Below, in pieces: positions 1 through 6,269 of a stretch of DNA of 6,364 nucleotides (position 1 is its first letter; each line of letters starts with the position of its first letter). The notes under the pieces are model-generated. The model was not told the DNA's origin. It worked only from the letters and a program-made list of their open reading frames with translations, and did no database searches. The DNA is from Pseudomonadota bacterium (GTDB lineage Bacteria; Pseudomonadota; Gammaproteobacteria; Burkholderiales; Thiobacillaceae). The stretch spans positions 1 through 6,364 of the forward strand of contig JAJZRT010000230.1 of the NCBI GenBank assembly GCA_021802595.1, written 5' to 3'. A program made the translations under genes and the position numbers.

Positions 1-2
1 CG

Positions 3-227
3 GTGCAAAGCCTGCTGAAGGCGGTGGACGCCAAGGAACAACACTATTCCATCGATTTGGCCGAGGCGGTCATCAACGAATCCAAGTTGGAGTTGATCTG
101 CGAGGATGTCCAAGTGGACGAGCTGGTGGACATCATCGGGCGCGCCGCCCGCACTGGCCAAGCCGAGGCGGGATGGATTTATGTGAGCGATATCATCCAG
201 GCAATTCCGGTTGCAGGACGGCCATGA
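3..227 (+). CDS. PII-family signalling protein, non-canonical (PII-NG-like), 5' end outside window
   Basis: This is the C-terminal part of a small PII-superfamily regulator. Family members are about 100-115 residues and 74 are visible. The frame is open to the window edge, so the GTG at 3 is probably an internal valine codon and not the start. The PII fold shows in the segment KLELICEDVQVDELVDIIG (residues 28-46), which matches the beta3-alpha2 core of GlnB, followed by RAARTG (47-52) and a final strand, WIYVSDIIQAIPV. The B-loop differs from classical GlnB/GlnK: where those have GDGKIFV, this has AEAGWIYV, so the usual nucleotide-contacting lysine is absent. The T-loop lies mostly outside the window. 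From memory, a divergent PII group (called PII-NG) is encoded beside heavy-metal RND pumps, which fits the metal-related remnants here. A sensor or modulator role for metal efflux is inference. The stop codon overlaps the ATG of the next short frame (ATGA, 224-227). Confidence 0.72.
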   Translation: MQSLLKAVDAKEQHYSIDLAEAVINESKLELICEDVQVDELVDIIGRAARTGQAEAGWIYVSDIIQAIPVAGRP

Positions 228-241
228 CATCCATAGATATC
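225..241 (+). repeat. 17-bp direct repeat, left copy
   Basis: The sequence TGACATCCATAGATATC is identical to 6196-6212. Its first three bases are the stop codon of the PII gene, and the rest leads into the P1B-ATPase-like remnant. Identity ends sharply on both sides. With uniform bases, an exact 17-bp same-strand match is expected about 0.001 times in a window this long. The repeat contains the palindrome GATATC. Confidence 0.9.
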
Positions 242-312
242 AATATCGTGGCGGTGCTGTTGCATGAGAGTTCTGCTGCCGTGGTCGTGATCAATGCCTT
301 GCGACTCCCAGG

Positions 313-327
313 CTATGTTAAACATAG
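313..327. promoter_or_regulatory. Perfect 15-bp palindrome, candidate operator of the exporter operon
   Basis: CTATGTTAAACATAG is a perfect inverted repeat with 7-bp arms around a single central base. It ends 21 bp before the adaptor gene's ATG. Its AT-rich character and size fit a dimeric repressor such as a TetR-family protein. The E. coli ybhGFSR operon is controlled by the TetR-family protein CecR, which makes this reading attractive, but no such regulator gene is in the window. I found no convincing -35/-10 pair beside it; TTGCGA at 299-304 lacks a good partner. It also lies inside the short remnant frame, downstream of the conserved NALRL end, where coding constraint is unlikely to explain it. 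Confidence 0.45.
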
Positions 328-337
328 GGTCGAAAAT

Positions 338-341
338 GGAG
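338..341 (+). promoter_or_regulatory. Ribosome binding site of the HlyD-family adaptor gene
   Basis: GGAG lies 7 bases before the ATG at 349, at normal spacing, and supports that start. A second purine stretch, AAGG at 345-348, touches the ATG and is too close to serve. The protein begins with a short basic segment and then a membrane anchor, as expected for the family. Confidence 0.6.
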
Positions 342-348
342 TTTAAGG

Positions 349-1470
349 ATGAAGTTACCCCTGAAGAGTTTAAAACAGCGTTATGTCCTGCTCATTGTCA
401 TCGTGGTGGCCCTGGTTGTCGGGTACCAGATGTATGAGTACGCCGTCAGCCGCGCCGCGCTTCCCGAAGGTCTGATCCAGGCCAACGGGCGCATTGAGGG
501 CGATGCCGTCACGGTCGCAAGCAAGATTACGGGCAAGATCGCCGGCATCGAGGTGCGCGAGGGTGATGCCGTCAAGTCGAGGCAGCTCCTAGTCCGGTTG
601 GACGATGCGCAGTTGAAGTCGCGGGTGGATCAGACTGCTGCGGCCAAGGAGACGCTTGAATCCCAAGTCGCCAGCGCCAGACTGGGCCTCGATTTATTGC
701 GGAGAGAGGTTCCGCTCATGGTGGATTCTGCGAGGGCGGGAGTCGGCCGGGCACAGGCGGCAGTTGCCACGGCGGAGGCGACCGCCCAGCAAGCACAGCG
801 GGATGCCAATCGCCAGCGGGATATGGTTGCCAGGGGTTTTGTGAGCAACCAGCAGAACGAGCGGACGCGGCTTGTATTGGACGCCGCCACAAGCGAGATG
901 ACGTCGGCCCGCGAAGCCTTGCTACAAAGCCGCAAGCAGCTCGCGCACGCCGAACTGGGGGGCGACCGGATTAGGGCCAGGGAGCAGGAGTTTTTGGCGC
1001 TCCAGGCACAACTGCGCCAAGCGCAGGCTACGCTGGCCGAAGCTGAAAGCGTACTCGCCGATCTCACCATCCGGGCGCCTGTCTCTGGCGTGGTGGCGAC
1101 CCGCGCGCGCGAACTCGGTGAAGTGGTTTCGGCCGGTGCGCCGCTACTGATACTGGTGGACCTCGACCAGCTTTACCTCAAGGTGTACGTGCCGGAGGTG
1201 CAAATCGGGAAATTGCGCCTGGGGCTGCCAGCGCAGATTTACACCGACGCGTTTCCCGACCGGCCGTTCGAGGCCACGGTGCGCTACATCGCTTCCCGCG
1301 CCGAATTCACGCCCAAGGAGGTGCAGACCCCTGACGAGCGCGTCAAACTGGTCTACGCCGTCAAGCTCTACCTCAAGTCCAATCCCGACCACCGCCTGAC
1401 CCCGGGGCTGCCGGCCGATGCGGTGATTCGCTGGAAGGAGGACGTGGCATGGACGAAACCGCGCTGGTAG
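349..1470 (+). CDS. HlyD-family periplasmic adaptor (membrane fusion protein), YbhG/YhiI-like
   Basis: This 373-residue inner-membrane-anchored periplasmic adaptor links an ABC exporter to an outer-membrane channel. A basic start (MKLPLKSLKQR) precedes one transmembrane anchor at about 12-31. The first half of the biotinyl-lipoyl domain follows (about 41-87, with the G-x-V core near IEVREGDAVKSRQLLVRLD). A long Ala/Gln/Glu/Arg-rich alpha-helical hairpin spans about 88-237, its turn near ARGFVSNQQ (161-169). The second lipoyl half begins with TIRAPVSGVV (240-249), and the beta-barrel part contains LYLKVYVPE and TPKEVQTPDERVKLVYAVKL (321-340), typical of the YbhG/YhiI type. The length is slightly above YbhG and YhiI. 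It is first in the operon, and its last 22 bases overlap the ATPase gene, so production of the two is coupled. No outer-membrane TolC partner is encoded here. Family certain; substrate unknown. Confidence 0.93.
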   Translation: MKLPLKSLKQRYVLLIVIVVALVVGYQMYEYAVSRAALPEGLIQANGRIEGDAVTVASKITGKIAGIEVREGDAVKSRQLLVRLDDAQLKSRVDQTAAAKETLESQVASARLGLDLLRREVPLMVDSARAGVGRAQAAVATAEATAQQAQRDANRQRDMVARGFVSNQQNERTRLVLDAATSEMTSAREALLQSRKQLAHAELGGDRIRAREQEFLALQAQLRQAQATLAEAESVLADLTIRAPVSGVVATRARELGEVVSAGAPLLILVDLDQLYLKVYVPEVQIGKLRLGLPAQIYTDAFPDRPFEATVRYIASRAEFTPKEVQTPDERVKLVYAVKLYLKSNPDHRLTPGLPADAVIRWKEDVAWTKPRW

Positions 1471-3431
1471 ACGTCCCCGGTCAAGCCCCGACGGTCCGGG
1501 TAAGGGGCTTTGCCAAGCGTTACGGCAAGCGCGTGGCGGTGGATGGCGTGGACCTCGATATCCGTCCGGGCGAAATCCATGGGCTCATCGGTCCGGACGG
1601 GGCCGGCAAATCGAGCCTGATGAAGGCGATTGCCGGGGTACTCTCCTTCGATGCTGGAAGCGTCGAAGTCTTTGGCGTGACGCTCGACTCGGAAGCCGCC
1701 AGCGAGCGCATCAAGGATCGCATCGGCCTGATGCCTCAGGGGCTGGGGCTTAACCTTTACCCGGAGCTTTCCGTCGAGGAAAACATCGATTTCTTCGCCC
1801 GACTGCGCCTGGTAGCGGAGCACGAGCTGGCCGAGCGCAAGGCGAAGCTGCTCGCTATGACGCGGCTCGAAAGGTTTCGGGACAGGCCGATGAAACAACT
1901 CTCCGGTGGCATGAAACAGAAGCTGGGCCTGGTCTGTACCCTCGTACACGAGCCACGGTTTCTGATCCTCGACGAGCCCACTACAGGTGTCGATCCCGTT
2001 TCGCGTCGAGACTTCTGGGCCATTCTCTCCGAACTGGTAGCGGAACGCGGCATCACTGCCCTCGTCTCCACGGCCTATATGGATGAGGCCAGCCGCTTCC
2101 ACCACATGGCGCTGATGTATGGAGGGAGGTTTTTGGCACAGGGTACACCGACGGAAATACAGGCGCTTGCCGCCGGCAGCACGGTGTATGTAAACGCAAC
2201 TCCGCAGGATCAAGCCTTTATCAAACTGCGAGAGAGGTTTCCTCAGGTCGAGACATTGGGTCCCCGCCTGTGCGTGTTTGCCGACGGCTTACTGCCGGAA
2301 GACGCCGCGCGCGCGGTGGGACAGGCCCTTGAAGGATTCGACGTGAGCGAAATTCAAGCCGTCGAATCCGATCCGGAAGATGCCTTCATCGCCATTCTGC
2401 GGCAGCGCGGCTTGTATCACGACGCGACCCTTACGGTACTTGCCGTTGCGCCCGCCGCGATTCTAAATCGGGGCGGCAATGCCGTCGAGGCTGAAGCGCT
2501 CACCCTCGATTTCGGTGCCTTCCGTGCGGTCGACGCGGTGTCCTTCCGGGTGGCCGAAGGGGAGATCTTCGGGCTGTTGGGCGCCAACGGGGCCGGCAAG
2601 ACCACGGTCATCAAGATGCTCACCGGCCTCCTTAAGCCGAGCGGGGGCGTCGGCCTGGTAGCCGGCGTCGACATGCGGGCTGCCGGCCATGCCTTCAAGG
2701 AACGCATTGGCTACATGTCCCAAGCATTTTCTCTGTATACCGATCTCACGGTAACGGAAAACATCGACCTTTTTGCCGGCATCTACGGGCTGCGCCGGGA
2801 AGAGGTGCGTCTCCGGCGCCGATGGGTCATTGCCATGGCCGGACTGGAGGATCACGAAGGAGACCGGGCGGCGAGCCTCCCCATGGGACTGAGGCAGCGG
2901 CTCGCTCTGGGGTGTGCGCTGGTGCATCGACCCCGCGTGCTGTTTCTGGACGAGCCGACCTCCGGGGTCGATCCCGTTGGACGGCGCCGGTTCTGGGACG
3001 TCCTGTTCCGGCTGTCGCGCGAAGAAGGGGTGGCGATACTGGTTACGACGCATTACATGTCGGAAGTGGAGCATTGCGATCATCTCGCCTTGATGTACGC
3101 CGGCCGCATCGTCGCAGACGCCACGCCGACGGAAATGAAGCGCCAATTGAAAGCCGACGCTGGCTCCCTGCTCGAACTCGAGGTGTCCGATCCCGTCCGG
3201 GCGGTCGCCCGCCTCAAGGTTCTGGGTTTCCCTGATGCGGCGCTTTTCGGCAGACGTGTCCACCTCCTCTCCCGAACACCGGAGCAAGACAAGGTGCATC
3301 TTCGAAAAAGCCTGGGCGAAATCGGGATCGACGTTGACCGAATTGCGCCATATCCAATTTCCATGGAAGACGTGTTCGTCTACCGCGTCAGCGCACTCGA
3401 AGCCAACAAGCGGGAGGTGGCCGCCGGATGA
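1449..3431 (+). CDS. ybhF: ABC exporter ATPase with two tandem nucleotide-binding domains, YbhF-like
   Basis: This 660-residue cytoplasmic ATPase carries two ABC domains in one chain and powers the two permeases encoded next. Domain 1: Walker A GPDGAGKS (48-55), Q-loop Gln97, signature LSGGM (151-155), Walker B FLILDEP (171-177, Glu176), but STAY where the switch histidine normally sits (Ala209). Domain 2: Walker A GANGAGKT (378-385), Q-loop Gln425, altered signature LPMGL (477-481), Walker B VLFLDEP (497-503, Glu502) and switch His535 in TTHY. Each domain ends with the DrrA-type tail motif (SDPEDAF near 308; SMEDVF at 638-643). AAGGAGG at 1435-1441, 7 bases before the ATG, fixes the start inside the adaptor gene. 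There are no membrane helices, which separates it from E. coli RbbA, where a permease is fused behind the ATPases. YbhF is somewhat shorter; the extra length seems to lie at the N-terminus and inter-domain linker. Confidence 0.93.
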   Translation: MDETALVDVPGQAPTVRVRGFAKRYGKRVAVDGVDLDIRPGEIHGLIGPDGAGKSSLMKAIAGVLSFDAGSVEVFGVTLDSEAASERIKDRIGLMPQGLGLNLYPELSVEENIDFFARLRLVAEHELAERKAKLLAMTRLERFRDRPMKQLSGGMKQKLGLVCTLVHEPRFLILDEPTTGVDPVSRRDFWAILSELVAERGITALVSTAYMDEASRFHHMALMYGGRFLAQGTPTEIQALAAGSTVYVNATPQDQAFIKLRERFPQVETLGPRLCVFADGLLPEDAARAVGQALEGFDVSEIQAVESDPEDAFIAILRQRGLYHDATLTVLAVAPAAILNRGGNAVEAEALTLDFGAFRAVDAVSFRVAEGEIFGLLGANGAGKTTVIKMLTGLLKPSGGVGLVAGVDMRAAGHAFKERIGYMSQAFSLYTDLTVTENIDLFAGIYGLRREEVRLRRRWVIAMAGLEDHEGDRAASLPMGLRQRLALGCALVHRPRVLFLDEPTSGVDPVGRRRFWDVLFRLSREEGVAILVTTHYMSEVEHCDHLALMYAGRIVADATPTEMKRQLKADAGSLLELEVSDPVRAVARLKVLGFPDAALFGRRVHLLSRTPEQDKVHLRKSLGEIGIDVDRIAPYPISMEDVFVYRVSALEANKREVAAG

Positions 3432-4582
3432 ACGCAAAGCGCATCCTGGCCATCGCCCACAAGGAGTGGCGCGAGATACTGCGCGACCGGCTGTTCTTCG
3501 CTCTGGCGTTTCTTGTGCCCGCCTCGCTCATGCTGTTATTCGGCTACGGCTTGTCCCTGGATGTGGAGAACATCCCGTTCGCGGTCGTGGATTACGACAG
3601 GACGTCCCTGAGCCGTGACTACGCCTATCGTTTCATCGATTCGCGCTATTTCGACTTCAAGGGCTATGTGGCCAACGAGCGCGATCTCGATCCGCTGCTC
3701 AAGGACAACAGGATCCGCGCGGCCATCATCATCCCGCCAGGTTTCCAGAAAAACCTGTGGGCGGGCCGCGCCGCTCACGTGCAAACCTTCATCGACGGCA
3801 CGATCCCTTCCCGCGCCCAGACTACCAAAGGCTATATCGCCGCCATCAACGGCAATTTCAGCATGGAGTCGTTGGCACAGCATTTTTCCCGGCTGCGCGG
3901 ACTGCCTCTGGATCAGGCGCGTGAGCGGGTCCAGCCGGTGCGCCTGGAGGTACGTTATCTCTACAACCAGAGCGTGAAGAGCATCTGGTCGCTCGCCCCC
4001 AAGTTGATCATGCTGGTGATGATATTCGTACCACCATTGCTGACGGCGGTGGGTATCGTGCGCGAGAAAGAAACCGGATCGATCTACAACATCCACGCAT
4101 CGACCGTCAGCCGCGGAGAGTTCCTGCTGGGGAAGCTGGCCCCCTATGTTGCGATCTCCATCGTCAATGTGCTTGTTCTGTGGCTTGTGGCAACACAGGT
4201 TTTCGGGGCTCCGTTCAAGGGCAACCCTCTTTTCTTCTTTTTCGCCTCCGTGCTGTTCGTGATCTGCACCACCGGCATCGGCCTGCTGGTTTCCCTGCTG
4301 GTTCGGACCCAACTTGCGGCAACGGTGGTGACCGTAGTCCTGACGATGGTGCCGGCCCTGGACTATTCCGGTTTTCTGATGCCGGTTGAGTCGCTTGCGG
4401 GAGAAGGCGGGATAGTGGCGCGTTTGCTGCCTGCCATGTATTACACCAACATCGTCGTGGGCAGCTTCCTCAAAGGGGTCGGTTTGGAAGTGCTATGGGT
4501 GGATTTGCTGGTGCTGGCCCTCTACACCGTGACCCTGTTTACCGCAGGTTATTTTTTATTCCACAAGAGGCCCAGGACATGA
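3428..4582 (+). CDS. ybhS: ABC-2 type permease, first of two (YbhS-like)
   Basis: This 384-residue inner-membrane subunit of the exporter begins with the cytoplasmic helix AHKEWREILRDRLFF (10-24), typical of ABC-2 permeases. Transmembrane helix 1 is at about 23-43. A large extracytoplasmic domain (about 44-188) includes FAVVDYDRTSLSRD and AAIIIPPGF, the pattern of YhgE/YbhS-type proteins. About five helices follow near 189-209, 237-257, 267-291, 297-318 and 356-377. The conserved loop VREKETGSI (211-219), thought to contact the ATPase, follows helix 2. The C-terminal motif is LPAMYYTNIVVGSFLKGVGL. The start shares ATGA (3428-3431) with the stop of the ATPase gene, with GGGAGG at 3412-3417 upstream. 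It probably forms a heterodimer with the next permease. In the E. coli RbbA protein the equivalent part is fused to the ATPase; here it is separate. Confidence 0.92.
   Translation: MNAKRILAIAHKEWREILRDRLFFALAFLVPASLMLLFGYGLSLDVENIPFAVVDYDRTSLSRDYAYRFIDSRYFDFKGYVANERDLDPLLKDNRIRAAIIIPPGFQKNLWAGRAAHVQTFIDGTIPSRAQTTKGYIAAINGNFSMESLAQHFSRLRGLPLDQARERVQPVRLEVRYLYNQSVKSIWSLAPKLIMLVMIFVPPLLTAVGIVREKETGSIYNIHASTVSRGEFLLGKLAPYVAISIVNVLVLWLVATQVFGAPFKGNPLFFFFASVLFVICTTGIGLLVSLLVRTQLAATVVTVVLTMVPALDYSGFLMPVESLAGEGGIVARLLPAMYYTNIVVGSFLKGVGLEVLWVDLLVLALYTVTLFTAGYFLFHKRPRT
4565..4570 (+). promoter_or_regulatory. Ribosome binding site that fixes the start of the second permease
   Basis: AAGAGG lies 8 bases before the ATG at 4579. 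The frame is open further upstream, to an ATG at 4495, but that longer form would add 28 residues lacking the family's pattern and would overlap the preceding gene by 88 bases. The ATG at 4579 gives an ATGA overlap like the previous junction. Confidence 0.7.
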
Positions 4583-5745
4583 GCGCACGCGTGAACTGGG
4601 CGCAGGCCACTGTGTGGTGGCGCAGGCTGGGGGTCATGACCGCCAAGGAAGTCCGCCAGTTGCTGCGCGACCCAATCCTGCTGTCATTCATGATCTTCAT
4701 TTTTACGGTAAACATCTACCTCCAGGGCTCCAGCGTCAGCATGCAACTGAACCGCGCCCCAATGGTGGTGCAGGATGACGATCACAGTGCAACGTCGCGG
4801 GAGCTGATTCACCGCTTCCGCCCTCCCTATTTTCGCTTGGATGGTGAAGTCGGCAGTTCACGGGAAGCAATCGGGCTGCTGGACAAGGGAAAGGCGATGG
4901 TGACGCTGGACATTCCGCCGCGCTTCCAGGAATCGCTGCTCAAGGGCGAGTCCGCGTCCGTGCAGATGCAGGTCGACGCCACGCACTCGGTGCCGGGTTT
5001 CCTGGCCTCCAGCTATGCGGCGCGGATCGTCGGCCAGTTCGGGTTGGAGGCGGCCCTGGCGCGCGAGGGTTTGTCCGGCGGCAGTCTGGAAGATCTGCCC
5101 GTGGTCATCGACGACCAGCGCGTCTGGTTCAACCCCAATCAGAAGGACACCTGGTTCATGCCCATCTCGGAATTGCTGGAGGGCATTACCCTGTTTTCCA
5201 TCCTGCTGCCGGCCGCAGCCATGGTGAGGGAGAAAGAACGGGGGACGTTGGAGCAACTGCTGGTCTCGCCGCTCTCTCCATTCCAGATCATGTTCCCCAA
5301 AGTGATCGCGATGACGCTCGTTATTCTGGTCGGCATGAGCTTCAGCCTGTTCGCGGTACTGGGGCCGCTGTTCCAGGTGCCGATGCGAGGCAGCTTGCCG
5401 CTTTTCTACTTCGTCACCACCCTGTACGTGTTCGCTAACGCGGGGTTGGGCCTGTTTGCGGCCACCATCGCGCGCAACCTCGCCCAAGTGGGCCTGTTGA
5501 GCCTGCTCATCGTGGCGCCGATCATCCTGCTTTCCGGGGCGTGGACTCCGCCCGAGGCAATGCCAGCCTGGCTGCGTCTGGCCACGATGGCCTCGCCGCT
5601 GCGCCACTACATCGACGTCAGCTACGGCATCTTGCTGAAGGGCGCCGGCCTCGACCTGCTGTGGGACTCAGTGCTGGCCATGGTCGTTTTGGGGGCATTG
5701 ATCTTTAATCTAGGAGTCCGCCGTTTCCGCAGGCAGTTTGCATGA
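4579..5745 (+). CDS. ybhR: ABC-2 type permease, second of two (YbhR-like)
   Basis: This 388-residue inner-membrane permease is paralogous to the preceding one. The N-terminal amphipathic segment MTAKEVRQLLRDPILL (20-35) leads into helix 1 (about 33-50). An extracytoplasmic domain (about 51-195) contains APMVVQDDDHSATSRELI and MVTLDIPPRFQESLLKG. Helices follow near 200-215, 240-262, 273-295, 303-322 and 360-378. The ATPase-contact loop is VREKERGTLEQLLVSPLSP (216-234), a very well conserved ABC-2 signature. Near the C-terminus, ASPLRHYIDVSYGILLKGAG (338-357) matches YbhR/YhhJ proteins. The start at 4579 is chosen for its ATGA overlap with the upstream stop and AAGAGG at 4565-4570. It is the last gene of the operon. 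Two permeases plus one double ATPase give a complete transporter core. The exported compound is unknown; E. coli relatives have been linked to drug or cation efflux. Confidence 0.92.
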   Translation: MSARVNWAQATVWWRRLGVMTAKEVRQLLRDPILLSFMIFIFTVNIYLQGSSVSMQLNRAPMVVQDDDHSATSRELIHRFRPPYFRLDGEVGSSREAIGLLDKGKAMVTLDIPPRFQESLLKGESASVQMQVDATHSVPGFLASSYAARIVGQFGLEAALAREGLSGGSLEDLPVVIDDQRVWFNPNQKDTWFMPISELLEGITLFSILLPAAAMVREKERGTLEQLLVSPLSPFQIMFPKVIAMTLVILVGMSFSLFAVLGPLFQVPMRGSLPLFYFVTTLYVFANAGLGLFAATIARNLAQVGLLSLLIVAPIILLSGAWTPPEAMPAWLRLATMASPLRHYIDVSYGILLKGAGLDLLWDSVLAMVVLGALIFNLGVRRFRRQFA

Positions 5746-5867
5746 AAGACGCGCTTCGCGATGATCACCATTTGTGGACTCCAGAAGGCGATACCTGCCG
5801 TAAATCTCTTGGACATTGAACCAATCGTCCGGCTGCTCCTAGCATCGATGCTGAGTTTTATTAATTG
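5746..5867. other. Stretch without a recognisable gene between the exporter operon and the RND fragment
   Basis: These 122 bases are less GC-rich than the flanking genes. Short frames exist (25 codons from 5742, 48 codons from 5761), but neither shows a family pattern or a good ribosome site. The reverse strand is open here too, but its peptide resembles nothing I recognise. The only structure seen is the hairpin described at 5836-5859. The stretch ends abruptly where RND-type coding begins, so it is probably the debris of a rearrangement joint. Confidence 0.6.
5836..5859 (+). terminator. Weak intrinsic-terminator-like hairpin after the exporter operon
   Basis: The 12-bp palindrome AGCATCGATGCT (5841-5852) can fold as a 4-bp stem with a TCGA loop. 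It is lengthened by CTC (5836-5838) pairing with GAG (5853-5855) across a 2-base bulge. TTTTATTAATT follows directly. Orientation and the T-run fit termination of the operon ending at 5745, but the stem is short and bulged. Confidence 0.33.
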
Positions 5868-6260
5868 GCACTGGAAGCCAACAAGGGCAAGCCGCAAATG
5901 GTGGTGAAGGTGAACCACGAAGCGGCGGCGCGCTTGGGACTCAACGCCGACGACATCCTGGAGATAGTGCAGGCCGGCATCGGCGGCAAGGCCGTTTCCA
6001 CTCTGATCGACGGCGTGAAGCGCTTCGACATCCAGGTGTGGCTCACGCCTGAATTCCGCGACAGCGTTGAAGCCATCAACAACATTCCGATCCATACCCG
6101 CAGTGGCGCGCTGGTGCCGTTGTCCAGTGTGGCCACGATAAAACTGGACGATGGTTATTCCTTCGTGCGGCGCGAGCAACTGCAACGCTATGCGGTGACA
6201 TCCATAGATATCGGCGGAGTTAAAAACCAACTGCAATCAATACTGCACAAAGCAACCTGA
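5865..6260 (+). pseudogene. Internal fragment of a heavy-metal RND efflux pump (CzcA/CusA family)
   Basis: This 131-codon open frame, whose only start is a doubtful TTG at 5865, carries a periplasmic slice of an HME-RND pump. Family blocks are GLNADDILEIVQAGIGGKAV (25-44), LIDGVKRFDIQV (47-58), GALVPLSSVATIKLDDGYSF (81-100) and REQLQRYAV (103-111). Complete pumps are about 1,030-1,060 residues; this corresponds roughly to residues 690-810, between the two membrane bundles. All transmembrane segments and the charged proton-relay residues are absent, so it cannot transport. Resemblance starts abruptly near 5868 and stops after RYAV or a few residues later. There TSIDIGG stands where the family usually has something like IQMDVKG, exactly over the right 17-bp repeat. 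The last 12 or so codons look unrelated. Codons within the slice remain intact, suggesting recent breakage. Confidence 0.8.
6196..6212 (+). repeat. 17-bp direct repeat, right copy
   Basis: The sequence is identical to 225-241 and in the same orientation. It covers the codons after RYAV in the RND fragment, where the match to the pump family fades. In both copies the frame reads T-S-I-D-I, followed by unrelated sequence. The copies are 5,971 bp apart and enclose the exporter operon. Confidence 0.9.
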
Positions 6261-6269
6261 AAGATACCA

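Larger units (their letters stand above)
224..346 (+). pseudogene. Probable C-terminal remnant of a heavy-metal P1B-type ATPase (40 codons)
   Basis: A short open frame starts at the ATG overlapping the PII stop and ends with TAA at 344-346. The peptide contains NIVAVLLHESSAAVVVINAL followed by RL. That is a hydrophobic helix closing in an N-A-L-R-L motif, the pattern at the last transmembrane helix of zinc/cadmium/copper P1B-ATPases, where proteins typically end a few residues after N(A/S)LRL. All catalytic parts (DKTG, HP, GDG motifs) are missing, so it cannot act as a pump. The resemblance begins about residue 6, just after the 17-bp direct repeat that forms the first codons, so the repeat marks the likely breakpoint. 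The alternative is a genuine 40-residue membrane peptide, coupled to the PII gene by the ATGA overlap. No good ribosome site precedes it. Family assignment is by eye and moderate. Confidence 0.5.

Noticed and set aside
299..328. Possible promoter (TTGCGA with a -10 near CATAGG) ahead of the adaptor gene
   Set aside because: Only about three of six -10 bases fit at acceptable spacing, so it is not called.
1101..1112. Alternating CG-rich run in the adaptor gene (similar near 2305-2316)
   Set aside because: Ordinary consequence of arginine/alanine codons in GC-rich DNA.
1368..2213. 281-codon reverse-strand frame opposite the first ATPase domain
   Set aside because: It lies opposite a sequence with intact Walker A, signature and Walker B motifs. 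It is an antisense shadow.
4495..4578. Longer start for the second permease, adding 28 residues
   Set aside because: The added residues lack the family pattern, and the ATG at 4579 has a ribosome site and an ATGA overlap.
5742..5819. 25-codon open frame sharing ATGA with the end of the second permease
   Set aside because: It copies the coupling pattern of the operon, but the peptide is short and polar, matches no family I know, and lies in the disrupted joint. The overlap is likely chance.
5622..6236. 204-codon reverse-strand frame spanning the permease end, the joint and the RND fragment
   Set aside because: It runs antisense through two segments that are clearly coding on the plus strand. 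Its peptide has no recognisable motif and mirrors GC-rich codon structure.
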